NCBI GenBank assembly: GCA_002085445.1
Contig: NBMI01000001.1
Location: 1 to 64,000, forward strand
Length of the DNA stretch: 64,000 nt
Direction: 5' to 3'
Source: Candidatus Parabeggiatoa sp. nov. 2
GTDB taxonomy: Bacteria; Pseudomonadota; Gammaproteobacteria; Beggiatoales; Beggiatoaceae
Position numbers and translations under genes: made by a program. Below the pieces are notes generated by a model, which was given only the letters and a program-made list of their open reading frames with translations, was not told the DNA's origin and ran no database searches. Numbering within the stretch: position 1 is the stretch's first letter; the number at the start of each line of letters is the position of its first letter. This document shows, in pieces, positions 38,495 to 48,286 of this stretch.

Positions 38495-39823
38495 TTAAGC
38501 AGCAGACACCACCTGTATTGCTATGCGATGGCAGGCGTTGTTGAGATAGCCTTTGGGATTCCAGCCCGGTAGTACCATTGGTTGTGAGCGGCCTTGGCTA
38601 TCGACCGCTCTCGCCCAGACTTCGTAATAGCCCGTTTTGGGGAATTCAACCGTCGCATTCCAGCGTTGCCAAGCCAGTCGGTTGACGGGCGGTTTTAGGT
38701 CGGCCTTTTTCCAAGTCATGCCGAAGTCGTTGGAGATATAGAGTTCGTTTACTTGTAAATCGCCGGCCCACGCATGGCCTCTTACCGCCAATGGTTTGCC
38801 GAGTTCGTGTGTTATGCCTGATTGTGGAAAAGTCACAATGGATTTCACTGGCATTGATTCGATAATACACATATCTTCATCGGGTACTCTGGTGCCGGGG
38901 GCCACGGTATTACAGGGTACGCGGTAGGATTGTCCAGCCATTTTGGGGCCATCGTGGACTTGATTTCTGATCACGATCCGTGTTAGCCATTTACCAGAGG
39001 TTGAGGCCGGCCATCCAGCAATAACAAGTCTTAACGGGTAACCGTTGTGAAGTGGAATGTTTTCGCCGTTCATTGCCCAGGCAATTAGGGTTTCATCTTC
39101 TAGGGCTTTAGCCATTGGCACACCCCGAGAGATAGGGATTTGGTTGGGATCGCCGCTTAGATGGGTGTCGGCACCATAGTAGCCAATGTAGACGGCATCG
39201 GTTTTGAGGCCACAAAACGCTAGGACATCTTTAAGCCTAACGCCTGTCCATTGGGCGCAGCCGATGGCGCCAATTGACCATTGATTGCCTTTGGCGGGCG
39301 GATTGAATTCACTTCGGCCGTTGCCGCCACATTCGAGTTGCAGTTGATAAGTGTAGTGTTTGAATTGCTGCTTTAACTGTTCCAAGCTAAACGTGGCTGG
39401 GTTTTGGCAAGATTCGCCGCTAATTTCTAGTGTCCAGGTACTAAGATCGATTTCTTCAGGTGCCGGCGGTATGCCATTGTTTCTGATAAAAAAGCGGTTA
39501 GCCGGGGTGATGTCGTCATCTAGCAGATGTGGCGGTGTTTCGGCGTTAATCGGTTTGTCGTTGAGAACAATGAGGCCGTCTTTGCCGGGGATTTCAAAGG
39601 AGCCGTCGCTTTGGGCAAGCGCCGCCGGGATGAGGCCTCCTAACATATTGTTAGCAAACGGGATATTGGCCCCCAATACGGCAGTCATGGCGAGTAAACT
39701 GCTTTTGGTAAGAAAGCCTCTTCGAGTGATGGGATCGGTTTTTCGGCCCCAGACTAGCCAATCGGCTTTTTCAGGGTCTTCTGTGTAGAGTTCGTGAATG
39801 CCTTGTTTTGTTTTTTTAGCCAT
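38495..39823 (-). CDS. Tat-exported molybdenum sulfite dehydrogenase (SorA-like)
   Basis: 442 residues. Twin-arginine signal TRRGFLTKS (Arg34-Arg35) and cleavage near ALAQ, so it folds before export to the periplasm. Sulfite oxidase fold: molybdenum ligand Cys165 in QLECGGNGRS, IGCAQWTGVRLKDVL, GVPMAKAL, and a C-terminal dimer domain with RGHAWAG and EVWARAVDSQGR. It oxidises sulfite to sulfate and passes two electrons to a cytochrome, for which the gene downstream is the natural partner. Sulfite is the last intermediate of sulfur oxidation, fitting the inferred lifestyle. Confidence 0.88.
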   Translation of the reverse strand: MAKKTKQGIHELYTEDPEKADWLVWGRKTDPITRRGFLTKSSLLAMTAVLGANIPFANNMLGGLIPAALAQSDGSFEIPGKDGLIVLNDKPINAETPPHLLDDDITPANRFFIRNNGIPPAPEEIDLSTWTLEISGESCQNPATFSLEQLKQQFKHYTYQLQLECGGNGRSEFNPPAKGNQWSIGAIGCAQWTGVRLKDVLAFCGLKTDAVYIGYYGADTHLSGDPNQIPISRGVPMAKALEDETLIAWAMNGENIPLHNGYPLRLVIAGWPASTSGKWLTRIVIRNQVHDGPKMAGQSYRVPCNTVAPGTRVPDEDMCIIESMPVKSIVTFPQSGITHELGKPLAVRGHAWAGDLQVNELYISNDFGMTWKKADLKPPVNRLAWQRWNATVEFPKTGYYEVWARAVDSQGRSQPMVLPGWNPKGYLNNACHRIAIQVVSAA

Positions 39824-41930
39824 TTTAGTTTCTGTTAGTGTTGTGAAAGTGTTTGGTGTCTGTACGCGCTGTGACGTACTCCTGCGGCTTGTTTTTAGTT
39901 ATCAGAGAAAGTTTTATAGTAACAATGTTATATATAGTACAGCGAATTACGCGGATAAGCGAATTTGACTTGACTTAGTTGCTGATGCCAATAGTACAGC
40001 GAATTGCGCGGATAAGCGAATTTGACTTAGTTGCTGATGCCAAGAGTACAGCGACACAAGCGCGGATAAACGAATTTTAGTGGCTTTTGCAGCCAATAGT
40101 ACAGCGAATTACGCGGATAAACGAATTTGACTTAGAGCGTGTTTGAAAAGTCCAAGAATCAATCACTTATAAAATAGTCTATTGCTTATAAAACAAGGCA
40201 TTAGATTAAGTCGCTAAAGCGATTACTATAAACCAGCCAGATTAAGTCGCTAAAGCGATTACTACAAACAAGCAAGGTTAAGTCGCTAAAGCGATTACTA
40301 CAAACAAGCAAGGTTAAGTCGCTAAAGCGATTACTATAAACCAGCCAGATTAAGTCGCTAAAGCGATTACTACAAACAAGCCAGATTAAGTCGCTAAAGC
40401 GACTACTACAAACTCTTAGTCGCTAAAGCAACTACTACAAACTCTTGAGTTGCTAAAGCAACTGAGTGAATTGTACTCAATTCGATTATCCGCGCAATTC
40501 GCTGTACTCTCGTAGTGAGTTGTACTACTCAATTCGATTATCCGCGCAATTCGTTGTACTAATTTATCGATCTTGTTTGTAGCTGAAGGAAAGTCACTAG
40601 GCAACATTGGAGGACTCGCCTACAAACTCCGTCAATCCCAATCAAAAGAGGTTTCAATAGGGCCATGAGTTGAAATGGTTTCAACAGGAGGGCCATGATT
40701 TTAAATTCGTTGAGTCATTATGTGATATGGCCCACAATTATTGCTTGTCCTTACACATAAGTTTTTAAATGCTTTTTTATCCGTTTCGGAACGAGTATCC
40801 GTTGTACTTATCAGTACTATTCACATTCAACCCCTTACGGGGTTGGCACGTCTTAATTACGTTTCCCCAGGTTTCACCTCAATGCCACACAGTTTGCGGA
40901 ATTAGAAACAAATAATCCCCCCGCCAACGCCTAAAGCCGTCGTCTAATAGCTGAAGTGCCCTAAAGGGCACTGAAGACTTAATGCCATATCGTGTGCTTA
41001 TGAAAAAATCCGGAATTTACCAGTCCCCTTTAGGGGACTTTAGCTTTGGCTCTTTCTCGTTTATTTGTTAACTTAATGGCATTGCTCTTAACATACGAGG
41101 TTGGCGCAAAATCAATGCTCTTTTATCCGTTTCGGAACGAGTATCCGTTGTACTTATCAGTTTTGAGTTGACTTGAAAACTAGAATTTGTAGGAAAAATT
41201 GGGCTAACAAAAACTTAATGTTTATCAATAAGTTACCCCGATTAACGTGATCTCAAGCATTTGAACGCGGACGGCCGTTTTTATATAACCCATTGATTTA
41301 TAACGTCATGATAATTTTCAAATCCGCCGAGTTTACCTCAGAAACTCGCATTTTGTGGCCAAAAATCGGCGTTTTTTAAACGTGATATTTATCAATAACT
41401 TACTACCGATACCGCCTAATCAACGATTGAACGCTAAACAACGAATTGACTCTCTGTGTTCCGCTGTGTCAACTCTGTGGCCTCTGCGTGTCTAAAAATC
41501 CAATGTCTTCGAGACCTCGGATTTTTTAAACGTGAAAAATTAACCCGTGCGAACTCCTAGCCACATTTGGATGGCAGCCGTTAACTGACGTGAATTTAGT
41601 TAATTTTCAAACGGTTATATCAAGAAGCCAACTGCCAAACCGATTTTTTTTATAAAAAGTGTGCGCTTTGTGTTGCATTTTGTTTTTGAATGTGGTTTAA
41701 TACGCACCCTCGAATGACAGCAAAGGTGCGGCAACAAAATGTGCTTAAAATTCAATCACTTAGACGAGTCCTAATCAGTCATTGCCGATTTCGAGTGTAG
41801 ACCGTATTATAAAATAGCGTTTATTTTCAAAGAGTTAGGTGAAATTCCATGAGTAAGAGTACGGTTATTTAAGGGTTTGAAATGAGTCGGGTATCTAATT
41901 GATTTTGTTAACGATTTGACATTCCCCGTC
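39824..41930. repeat. Gene desert, left part: dispersed repeats
   Basis: About 2.1 kb with no intact gene. Four GTACAGCGAATTACGCGG units (39938-40125), six AGTCGCTAAAGCGATT units (40200-40430), AATTCGATTATCCGCGC units in inverse sense (40475-40560), a segment 40418-40830 that recurs at 44082-44460, two TTTCGGAACGAGTATCCG repeats (40785 and 41135), and AGTCCCCTTTAGGGGACT at 41026. The stretch 41200-41930 has few repeats apart from an AATCCAATGTC hairpin near 41495 and may be the leader of the CRISPR-like array. Confidence 0.8.
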
Positions 41931-42229
41931 GTTTGAGAGTGGGTGGCTAATGAAAGCAATTGAAAGATCAATAAAATAAAACTAACGATCCAATTTAAGT
42001 TTGAGAGTGGGTGGCTAATGACAGCAATTGAGACACAAAAAGAATAACGAGACGAAACCCCACGAAATAGGTTTGAGAGTAGGTAAATTGAAACTCTAAT
42101 TATTCTTCTATTTCGGACAAAGACGTTTGAGAGTGGGTGGCTAATGACAGCAATTGAAACGCAACTTCTTAGTTGTTGTTTCGAATGATTTTTGTTTGAT
42201 AGTAGGTAGCCAGCGACGGCAATTTACCT
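41931..42229 (+). CRISPR. Small decayed CRISPR-like array, five 36-bp repeats
   Basis: Repeats at 41931-41966, 41999-42034, 42071-42094 (an internal 12-base deletion), 42125-42160 and 42194-42229 (degenerate). They begin GTTTGAGAGTGGGTGGC and end CAATTGAAAC, a typical CRISPR repeat end. Spacers of 32, 36, 30 and 33 bp are unrelated to each other. The last repeat is the most degenerate, fitting a leader on the left. A sixth, very poor copy may start near 42245. A strong terminator follows at 42300. No cas gene is in the window. Alternative: an interspersed repeat that happens to be evenly spaced. Confidence 0.6.
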
Positions 42230-42297
42230 TGCAACTCCGCGCTTGTCGGTAGTTGTTTAGCAATGACGCTAATTTGGTCAACGTTTTATAGGCATAA

Positions 42298-42337
42298 AAA
42301 AGCCCCAAGTCTTTTTGACAAGGGGCTTTTTTTTTAA
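42298..42337 (+). terminator. Strong intrinsic terminator after the CRISPR-like array
   Basis: AAGCCCCAAGTC, loop, GACAAGGGGCTT, then nine T. The stem is GC-rich and the T-run is long, which is the best intrinsic terminator in the window. It lies about 70 bases after the last array repeat on the same strand, so an array transcript could end here. Confidence 0.8.
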
Positions 42338-43960
42338 AGGATTTAATTCAAAGAGTTACCGTTGAGAAGCGGTTCCCACGCTTTTCTTGATGGCAGAACG
42401 TTGGGCCGATTTGTGGAGCAAACCAGAAAGGATTCGTTTGTAGTAGTCGTTTGTAGTAGTCGCTTTAGCGCCTAAGTTTGTAGTAGGCGCTTTAGCGCCT
42501 AAGTTAGTAGTAGGTGCTTTAGCGCCTAAGTTAGTAGTAGGTGCTTTAGCGCCTAAGTTTGTAGTAGTCGCTTTAGCGCCTAAGTTTGTAGTAGGCGCTT
42601 TAGCGCCTAAGTTTGTAGTAGGCGCTTTAGCGCCTAAGTTAGTAGTAGGTGCTTTAGCGCCTAAGTTTGTAGTAGGCGCTTTAGCGCCTAAGTTAGTAGT
42701 AGGTGCTTTAGCGCCTAAGTTTGTATAGATATTCAGATAATTCTTTAGTCCCCTTTAGGGGACTTGAGCTTTTAGATGTTGGCTGTTTTGAGCTTTAGCG
42801 CCTAAGTTTGTAGTAGGCGCTTTAGCGCCTAAGTACGGACTCGCTTGGGCGATAAATCGCCTACTACTAACGGGCTACTTACTCGTTTGGGCGATAACTC
42901 GCCTACTACAAACAGATTCGCTTGGGCGATAACTCGTGTGCCAAACAAAATAGACACATGGAAGGGCACAATACACAGAGGAATACCAAAACTATTATTT
43001 TTATAGGGTTATTAGCACTGATTTGTGGGCCATCAAACCGTTTTTAATAGTCAAACTTTGCATCAGACAATTAATTTATTTCAACAGAATGGCCCCAAAC
43101 GGCCCTCTATAGAAATCAACTACTTAGGTGTAATGTGACAAAGTAGAACGAGTTTGTAGAGCAAAAGCCTTGGGATAAATCCCAAGGCTGAAAGCGTTAG
43201 GAACCTAAAGGTGACTAAACCCAATCTGTTAGTCAATGCCCTTTGATAAAAAAATGTTAACTATTGATTTCAAAAGAATGGCAAAAAAAATGCTCTCTAT
43301 AGAGATTATTTAGTAGTTTCTGTCCGCCTTGGGATAACGCGTTGGGATAACGCGTTGGGATAACGCGTTGGGATAACGCCTTGGGATAAATCCCAAGGCT
43401 AAAAGCTAAAGCCACCTAAAGCCTTGGGATAAATCCCAAGGCTAAAAGCGTTCAGGAACCTAAAGGTGACTAAACCTTGATAAAAAAATGTTAACTATTG
43501 ATTTCAAAAGAATGGCCCCCAATAGGCCTTCTATGGAAATCAATTAGTTAGGTGTAATGTGACAAAATAGAACTAGTTTGTAGTAGTCGTTTGTAGTAGG
43601 AGCAAAAGCGACTTAATCTGGCTAGTTTGTAGTAGGAGCAAAAGCGACTCGCTTAGGCGATAAATCGCCTACTACAAACGGACTACTTACTACTTGCTTA
43701 GGCGATAAATCGCCTACTACAAACAACAGAGTGCCAAACGGAAAGAAAATGACTAGTTGACTGAGGCAATAACTCGCCTAATTGCAAACATTGTCTCACG
43801 ACTGTGCCAAACAGAAAGAGGATGATTAGTTAAATGAATCTGGCAAAGTAGAATTAGTTAGTCAAAAGTACCGCGAATGACGAGGATAAGCGAATTTTAC
43901 TTAGTTGCTGAAGCCAATAGTACAGCGAATTGCGCGGATAAGCGAATTATACTTGACTTA

Positions 43961-44051
43961 GAGCGTGTTTTAAAACTCGACTTAATTCATTGTTTTATAA
44001 CCAATAGACTATTTTATAAGTGATTGATTCTTGGACTTTTAAAACACGCTC
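43961..44051. mobile_element. 91-bp MITE-like element
   Basis: Perfect 15-bp terminal inverted repeats GAGCGTGTTTTAAAA and TTTTAAAACACGCTC, flanked by TTA on both sides as a possible target duplication. About 50 bp of it, inverted, recurs at 40136-40185. No transposase in the window. Too short to code for anything. Confidence 0.6.
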
Positions 44052-44931
44052 TTAGTGGCTTTTGCAACTACTACAAACTCTTAGTCGCTAAAGCAACTAC
44101 TACAAACTCTTGAGTTGCTAAAGCAACTTAGTGAGTTGTACTACTCAATTCGATTATCCGCGTAATTCGTTGTACTAATTTATCGCTCTGGTTTGTAGCT
44201 GAAGGAAAACCACTAGGCAACATTGGAGGACTCGCCTACAAACTCCGTCAATTCCAATCAAAAGAGGTTTCAATAGGGCCATGAGTTGAAATTCTTTGAG
44301 TCATTATGCGATATGGCCCACAATTATTGCTTGTCCTTATACATAAGTTTTTAAATACTTGATTTTATTGATTTTAAAGGTAGGATTCCCGTAAGAGATT
44401 CATTAAAAATCAAGGCTTTTTTATCCGTTTCGGAACGCGTATCCGTTGTACTTATCAGGAATGCACTTGGTATCCAAAAGACTTGTGGATAACGCCTTGG
44501 GATAAAGAAAAAGGCTAAAAGCGTTAGGAACCTAAAGGTGACTAAACCCAATCTGTTAGTCAATGCCCTTTGATAAAAAAATGTTAACTATTGATTTCAA
44601 CAGAATGGCCCCCAAAAGGCTCTCTATAGAGATTATTTAGTTGGGTGTAATGTGATAAAGTAGAACTGGTTTGTAGTAGGCGCTTTAGCGCCTAAGTTTG
44701 TATAGATATTCAGATAATTCTTTAGTCCCCTTTTAGGGGACTTGAGCTTTTAGATGTTGGCTGTTTTGAGCTTTAGCGCCTAAGTTTGTAGTAGGCGCTT
44801 TAGCGCCTAAGTTTGTTGAATTTATGCGCTGAAAACTGTTTTTGAGTTCAGGTTGAGTGATAAATTTTAAAATCGGCGTCAATAAAGAATTTCTCTATGA
44901 CATTCGATAAATTCCGTTAAAATCAATGACT

Positions 44932-45100
44932 ATGGCTAAGTTTTTGGGCTGTAAAATTAAACATTATTTTTGCTCTGGGATTTTTTGTAACTGAGTTATT
45001 TTTAAATAAGTATCTAGCATGCAATAATGATGCTCAAAAATTAACTTTTGACCCTGTGTGTGAAAAATATCGCTTGTTACCTATTGAAAATAATCGTTAA
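44932..45100 (+). pseudogene. Frameshifted small membrane-anchored protein remnant
   Basis: ATG 44932 reads MAKF and then hits a stop. Reading one base later from the TTTTT run gives a clean frame with a hydrophobic segment (NIIFALGFFVTELFL) and a polar tail ending PIENNR, to TAA 45100. Loss of one T would join the two into a 56-residue single-span protein. No homology recognised. It may be a broken gene, a sequencing slip in the T-run, or chance. Confidence 0.3.
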
Positions 45101-45240
45101 ATTTTTGGGTATCGGGTAGTAGGTAGCCAACGACGGCAATTGATAGAAAACCTGTTAAATAAAATAAATAACGAGCGTAGTTATAAAAAAAAGACTTTTT
45201 CTGAAATGCTATACCCAAAATTGATAAGAGAGCAAAAACT

Positions 45241-45801
45241 ATGAGCTTGGTTAACGCGTTTGAAAATGACAAATACGAAGAAGAATATCAAGAATATAGA
45301 AGACAAACTATGCCATCAAGAAACCATAGCTTAACAGTAGATCGATTAACTGGCTTATTATTTAATGATGAAAGATTTACTGTGATGCCTGAACTGAGTT
45401 TGGATATAAGCCAAACTGACTTGAGTCAATTTGAACTCAAGGCTAAAGATGAGCTAGTGCCGGACATATGCCTTTATTCGTATGAACTCGATAAGAGTGA
45501 ACCCGTTGACGAAATAAAAATGGCGGAAATGCCTTTACTCGCCATTGATGTGCTGTCACCTCGTCAAGGTGTGGATGATATCATCGTCAAATTTCAAGCT
45601 TATTTTGCGCTAGGGGTTAAATCATGTTGGTTAGTTATACCGGCTACGGAATCTATCACGATTTATTCACAACCTCACCAGTACAAAACCTTTGGCACCG
45701 AAGCGACTGAGGTAATTGATGAAATAATGGATATTCGATTACCTATAAAAAAAGTATTTAGAAGAGCCCCCAACCCCGTAGGGGTTGAATGTGAAACGTA
45801 G
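45241..45801 (+). CDS. Uma2-family (DUF820) restriction-endonuclease-fold protein
   Basis: 186 residues. The Uma2 core is a PD-(D/E)XK fold: LVPDICLYS holds the aspartate, then PLLAIDVLSP gives the second acidic residue and VDDIIVKFQAYFALGVKSCWLVIP supplies the lysine and following helix. These proteins are common in large-genome bacteria and mobile regions; nuclease activity is expected but function is not settled. The C-terminal 10-12 residues (NPVGVECET) and the stop come from a CAACCCCGTAGGGGTTG palindrome, so the native end has been overwritten. AAGAGAG precedes the ATG. Confidence 0.8.
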   Translation: MSLVNAFENDKYEEEYQEYRRQTMPSRNHSLTVDRLTGLLFNDERFTVMPELSLDISQTDLSQFELKAKDELVPDICLYSYELDKSEPVDEIKMAEMPLLAIDVLSPRQGVDDIIVKFQAYFALGVKSCWLVIPATESITIYSQPHQYKTFGTEATEVIDEIMDIRLPIKKVFRRAPNPVGVECET

Positions 45802-46121
45802 TAACGAGCGGAGCGAGATAATAGCCCCAAGGTGCAACCTGGGGGGAAGCGCGACAGAGGGCCATAACTTAAAAGCAACTACAGGGATTCGTTAATCGAT
45901 ACGGATTAGATCGTGGCATTTAAAAAGAGTTTTCAGTTTTTATCCGTTATTATAACGATAACGAATCTGCCTGTAGTTTGCTATCCGTTATTATAACGAA
46001 TCCCTGTAGTTTGCTTTTAAATCCGTTATTATAACGAATCCCTGTAGTTTGCTTTTAAATCTGTTATTATAACGAATCCCTGTAGTTTGCTTTATAACGA
46101 ATCCCTGTAGGCACGCTTATT
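45802..46121. repeat. Tandem CCCTGTAGTTTGC repeats
   Basis: After a GGGCCAT word near 45862, four to five units of 35-38 bp carry CGAATCCCTGTAGTTTGC and CCGTTATTATAA (from 45962 to 46115). The last unit ends about 10 bases before the next start codon. No gene. Confidence 0.85.
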
Positions 46122-47528
46122 ATGAAATACCATTCAAACCGATTATTGAGACTATCGACACTTTTCGTCACCCTGCTATTACCGGCCCTTTACGCCTTAG
46201 CAGAAGAAAAAGCCTCCATAACTTTCAAAGACTTAAAGGCCGCTTACCGTCTTGGAGAGACAATACCTCTCAAACTCGAAACCCGTCTACCTCAACCCAC
46301 GCCAGCGGAACAGGCAGATTTATGGGTAGCCATTAGACTACCCACCGAACCGCAACTCTTATTTATAACAGATAATCCAAACAATCGCTTAAGCTTTACT
46401 CACCAACACCCGTATAAACGCAACCTGACAATGGCAGAGACGACAGAATCGGTACTAGAAGTGAGTGCCACCGAAGCACTGGCTGGCAATTACGTGTTGT
46501 ATGCCCTTTTCAGCAAAGTGGGCACGACGTTTGAACAATTACTTGAGAACCTAGACGCCCATTCACGTTCTCATTTAGCCACAACATCGACCACTTTAGC
46601 GGCCGCTACCGGCTTAGATAGCCGCCCACCGAATACAACCTGTATCGCGCCACCTCGTCCCTCGGATGACACACCTTTACCACAAAAACTCTCCGAAACG
46701 GGCTGTGTTGAACCGGATAATCCCCGTCAAGCGGCTTCTGGACTAATACCTTATACCGTCAACGTGCCACTCTGGACAGATGGCGCCACCAAAGATCGTT
46801 GGATGGCAATACCAGACAATACCGGCATAACCCTCAATGAAGAAGGCGATTGGATTTTCCCAGTTGGTTCCGTGTTTTTGAAACATTTTTATTTGGAAGG
46901 ACAACCCATTGAAACGCGCTTATTTGTGCGCCATGACGATGGAGAGTGGGCCGGTTACAGTTATGAATGGGATGACAACGGCACAGATGCCACCTTACTT
47001 GAAAGAGGGAAACGCCAAAAAATTGGCGAACAAACGTGGATTTATCCCCACCGCAGCCAATGTTTAAAATGTCATACCAAAGCCGTCGGCGGTATTATCA
47101 ATGTAGAAACGGCCCAAATGAACCGTTTGCACACTTATCGGCCAACCGGCCGCACGGCCTTGCAAATAGACACCCTAGCCCATATCGGCCTATTAGAAAA
47201 GAACACCCTGACAGAAGAAAAACAGGCCTTTCCTGAATTAACAGATAAGACTGCACCCATTGGGCAACGTGCCAGAGCTTTTCTGCATGCGAATTGTTCC
47301 TACTGTCACCGTCCCCGTAGCACCGGCCCCCATGATTATCGAATAACGGCCCCGCTCTCAGCCCTTTGTGATGGCTACCTACTAACACCCGGCGAACCTG
47401 AAAACTCCCGAATCTCACAACGTTTACACCGTGGAGAAATGCCACCGATAGGCACAACAGTGATTAATCAAGAAGGCATCGCAATAATTGATGAATGGAT
47501 TAACTCCCTTGAAAGCTGCTCAGAATAA
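46122..47528 (+). CDS. SO2930-family diheme c-type cytochrome with an N-terminal DLW domain
   Basis: 468 residues. Signal peptide 1-27. Residues 30-160 form a beta-rich domain with GETIPLKLE, ADLWVAIRLP and GNYVLYALFSKVG, the same pattern as in SorB, the WD40 protein and NirS of this window. The rest follows the SO2930 family: VPLWTDGATKDRWMAIPD, WIFPVGSVFLKHF, heme sites CLKCH 314-318 and CSYCH 392-396, and RGEMPPIG near the end. Periplasmic electron carrier of unknown partner. Just upstream is a tandem repeat block and the Uma2 gene. Confidence 0.8.
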   Translation: MKYHSNRLLRLSTLFVTLLLPALYALAEEKASITFKDLKAAYRLGETIPLKLETRLPQPTPAEQADLWVAIRLPTEPQLLFITDNPNNRLSFTHQHPYKRNLTMAETTESVLEVSATEALAGNYVLYALFSKVGTTFEQLLENLDAHSRSHLATTSTTLAAATGLDSRPPNTTCIAPPRPSDDTPLPQKLSETGCVEPDNPRQAASGLIPYTVNVPLWTDGATKDRWMAIPDNTGITLNEEGDWIFPVGSVFLKHFYLEGQPIETRLFVRHDDGEWAGYSYEWDDNGTDATLLERGKRQKIGEQTWIYPHRSQCLKCHTKAVGGIINVETAQMNRLHTYRPTGRTALQIDTLAHIGLLEKNTLTEEKQAFPELTDKTAPIGQRARAFLHANCSYCHRPRSTGPHDYRITAPLSALCDGYLLTPGEPENSRISQRLHRGEMPPIGTTVINQEGIAIIDEWINSLESCSE

Positions 47529-47746
47529 AAATTTGCTTTGGACTCCAAAGCTTCAGCTTTGGCAATAATTAATTGGAGTCCAAAGCTGAAGCTTTGGCAA
47601 TTGGAGTCCAAAGCTGAAGCTTTGGCAATTGGAGTCTCAAAAGCTCGTGAGAGTCGTAGTGCCAGTCACCGGCAAGTGACAGGCACTTTGATGTTTCCTT
47701 CTAAAGCTAATATCAACAGCAATCCCGCTATTGTGATTGCGTTTTG
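47529..47746. repeat. CCAAAGCTTCAGCTTTGG palindromes
   Basis: At least three tandem units with GGAGTCCAAAGCTGAAGC and TTTGGCAATT (47540-47640), then TCACCGGCAAGTGACAGG. These palindromes share their GGAGTCC border with the CCAAACTTTAGTTTGG and CCAAGATAAATCTTGG families. Confidence 0.85.
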
Positions 47747-47941
47747 TTATTTATTCAATCGGCGTTGGGTAATTGGCTGCAAGTCCTTGAGCAATCTAGG
47801 GGGCAAAGACACAACGGGTTTATTTTCCTGTTTTTGTCTTTCCCTGTAATAGTTACACAAGGCATGAACATCATAATCAAACTTAGCAGCCATTTCTTGC
47901 CCATGTTTGTGTAGTTCTTCTACAATGGGATCGTTCCACAT
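47747..47941 (-). CDS. Small protein paired with the broken PIN-domain gene
   Basis: 64 residues from ATG 47941, with AGGAGA 7 bases upstream; a longer frame to 48010 overlaps the PIN gene and has no such site. MWNDPIVEELHKHGQEMAAKFDYDVHAL resembles the small proteins that accompany PIN-domain toxins in cyanobacteria and large sulfur bacteria; the tail is basic. It starts two bases after the PIN stop. Probable antitoxin or accessory protein; no DNA-binding fold can be read with certainty. Confidence 0.65.
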   Translation of the reverse strand: MWNDPIVEELHKHGQEMAAKFDYDVHALCNYYRERQKQENKPVVSLPPRLLKDLQPITQRRLNK

Positions 47942-47943
47942 AA

Positions 47944-48210
47944 TTAATCTCCTGACAATAATTCTTCTGGGGTACAAATAATGGGATAAATATACCCTAA
48001 TTCCGCACAAATTCTCTCGATTTCATCACGTTTTTCTGCATTGGCAATGTGTTTGCAGTTCCAAGTCAATAGATAATTCATACCATTAATACAAGAAACC
48101 GCCACATGTACCGCATCCCGAAAGGCATTTTGGGGAAATATATCGTAAGCCATTAATTTATCAGTAAAATTATCGACTTCGGAAATTTCAAGATTCAGCT
48201 TTGACAGTTG
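47944..48210 (-). pseudogene. 5'-truncated PIN-domain (VapC-like) toxin
   Basis: The frame from 48153 reads 69 residues: PQNAFRDAVHVAVSCINGMNYLLTWNCKHIANA and CTPEELLSG, the C-terminal half of a VapC/PIN nuclease with its conserved DAxHxA and LLTWN motifs. Upstream the frame stays open through KLNLEISEVDNFTDKL, then a stop appears inside a CCAAAGCTGAAG-type palindrome near 48220-48245. The N-terminal acidic residues needed for RNA cleavage are therefore lost. Break and repeat coincide. Confidence 0.7.
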
Positions 48211-48286
48211 GAATCCAAAACTTCAGCTTTGGCAGCTTTATCTGGAGTCCAAAGCTTCAGCTTTGGCAACTTCAGCTTGCAGGTAT

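Larger units (their letters stand above)
42338..45240. repeat. Gene desert, right part: tandem and segmental repeats
   Basis: 2.9 kb. A run of about a dozen 28-bp units with AGGCGCTTTAGCGCCT (42438-42840); three copies of a roughly 120-bp segment with AACCTAAAGGTGACTAAAC and GTTAACTATTGATTTC (near 43200, 43460 and 44530); a 14-bp tandem GGGATAACGCGTTG at 43331-43375; GGCGATAAATCGCC units; a 91-bp element with terminal inverted repeats (43961-44051); and the second copy (44082-44460) of the 40418-40830 segment. An isolated degenerate CRISPR-type repeat sits near 45113. Confidence 0.8.

Noticed and set aside
41200-41930. cas gene remnants beside the CRISPR-like array
   Set aside because: No open frame or Cas motif could be found on either strand.
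45081-45272. A 63-residue hydrophobic frame on the minus strand
   Set aside because: It overlaps the start of the Uma2 gene and crosses a CRISPR-type repeat; hydrophobicity follows from T-rich DNA.
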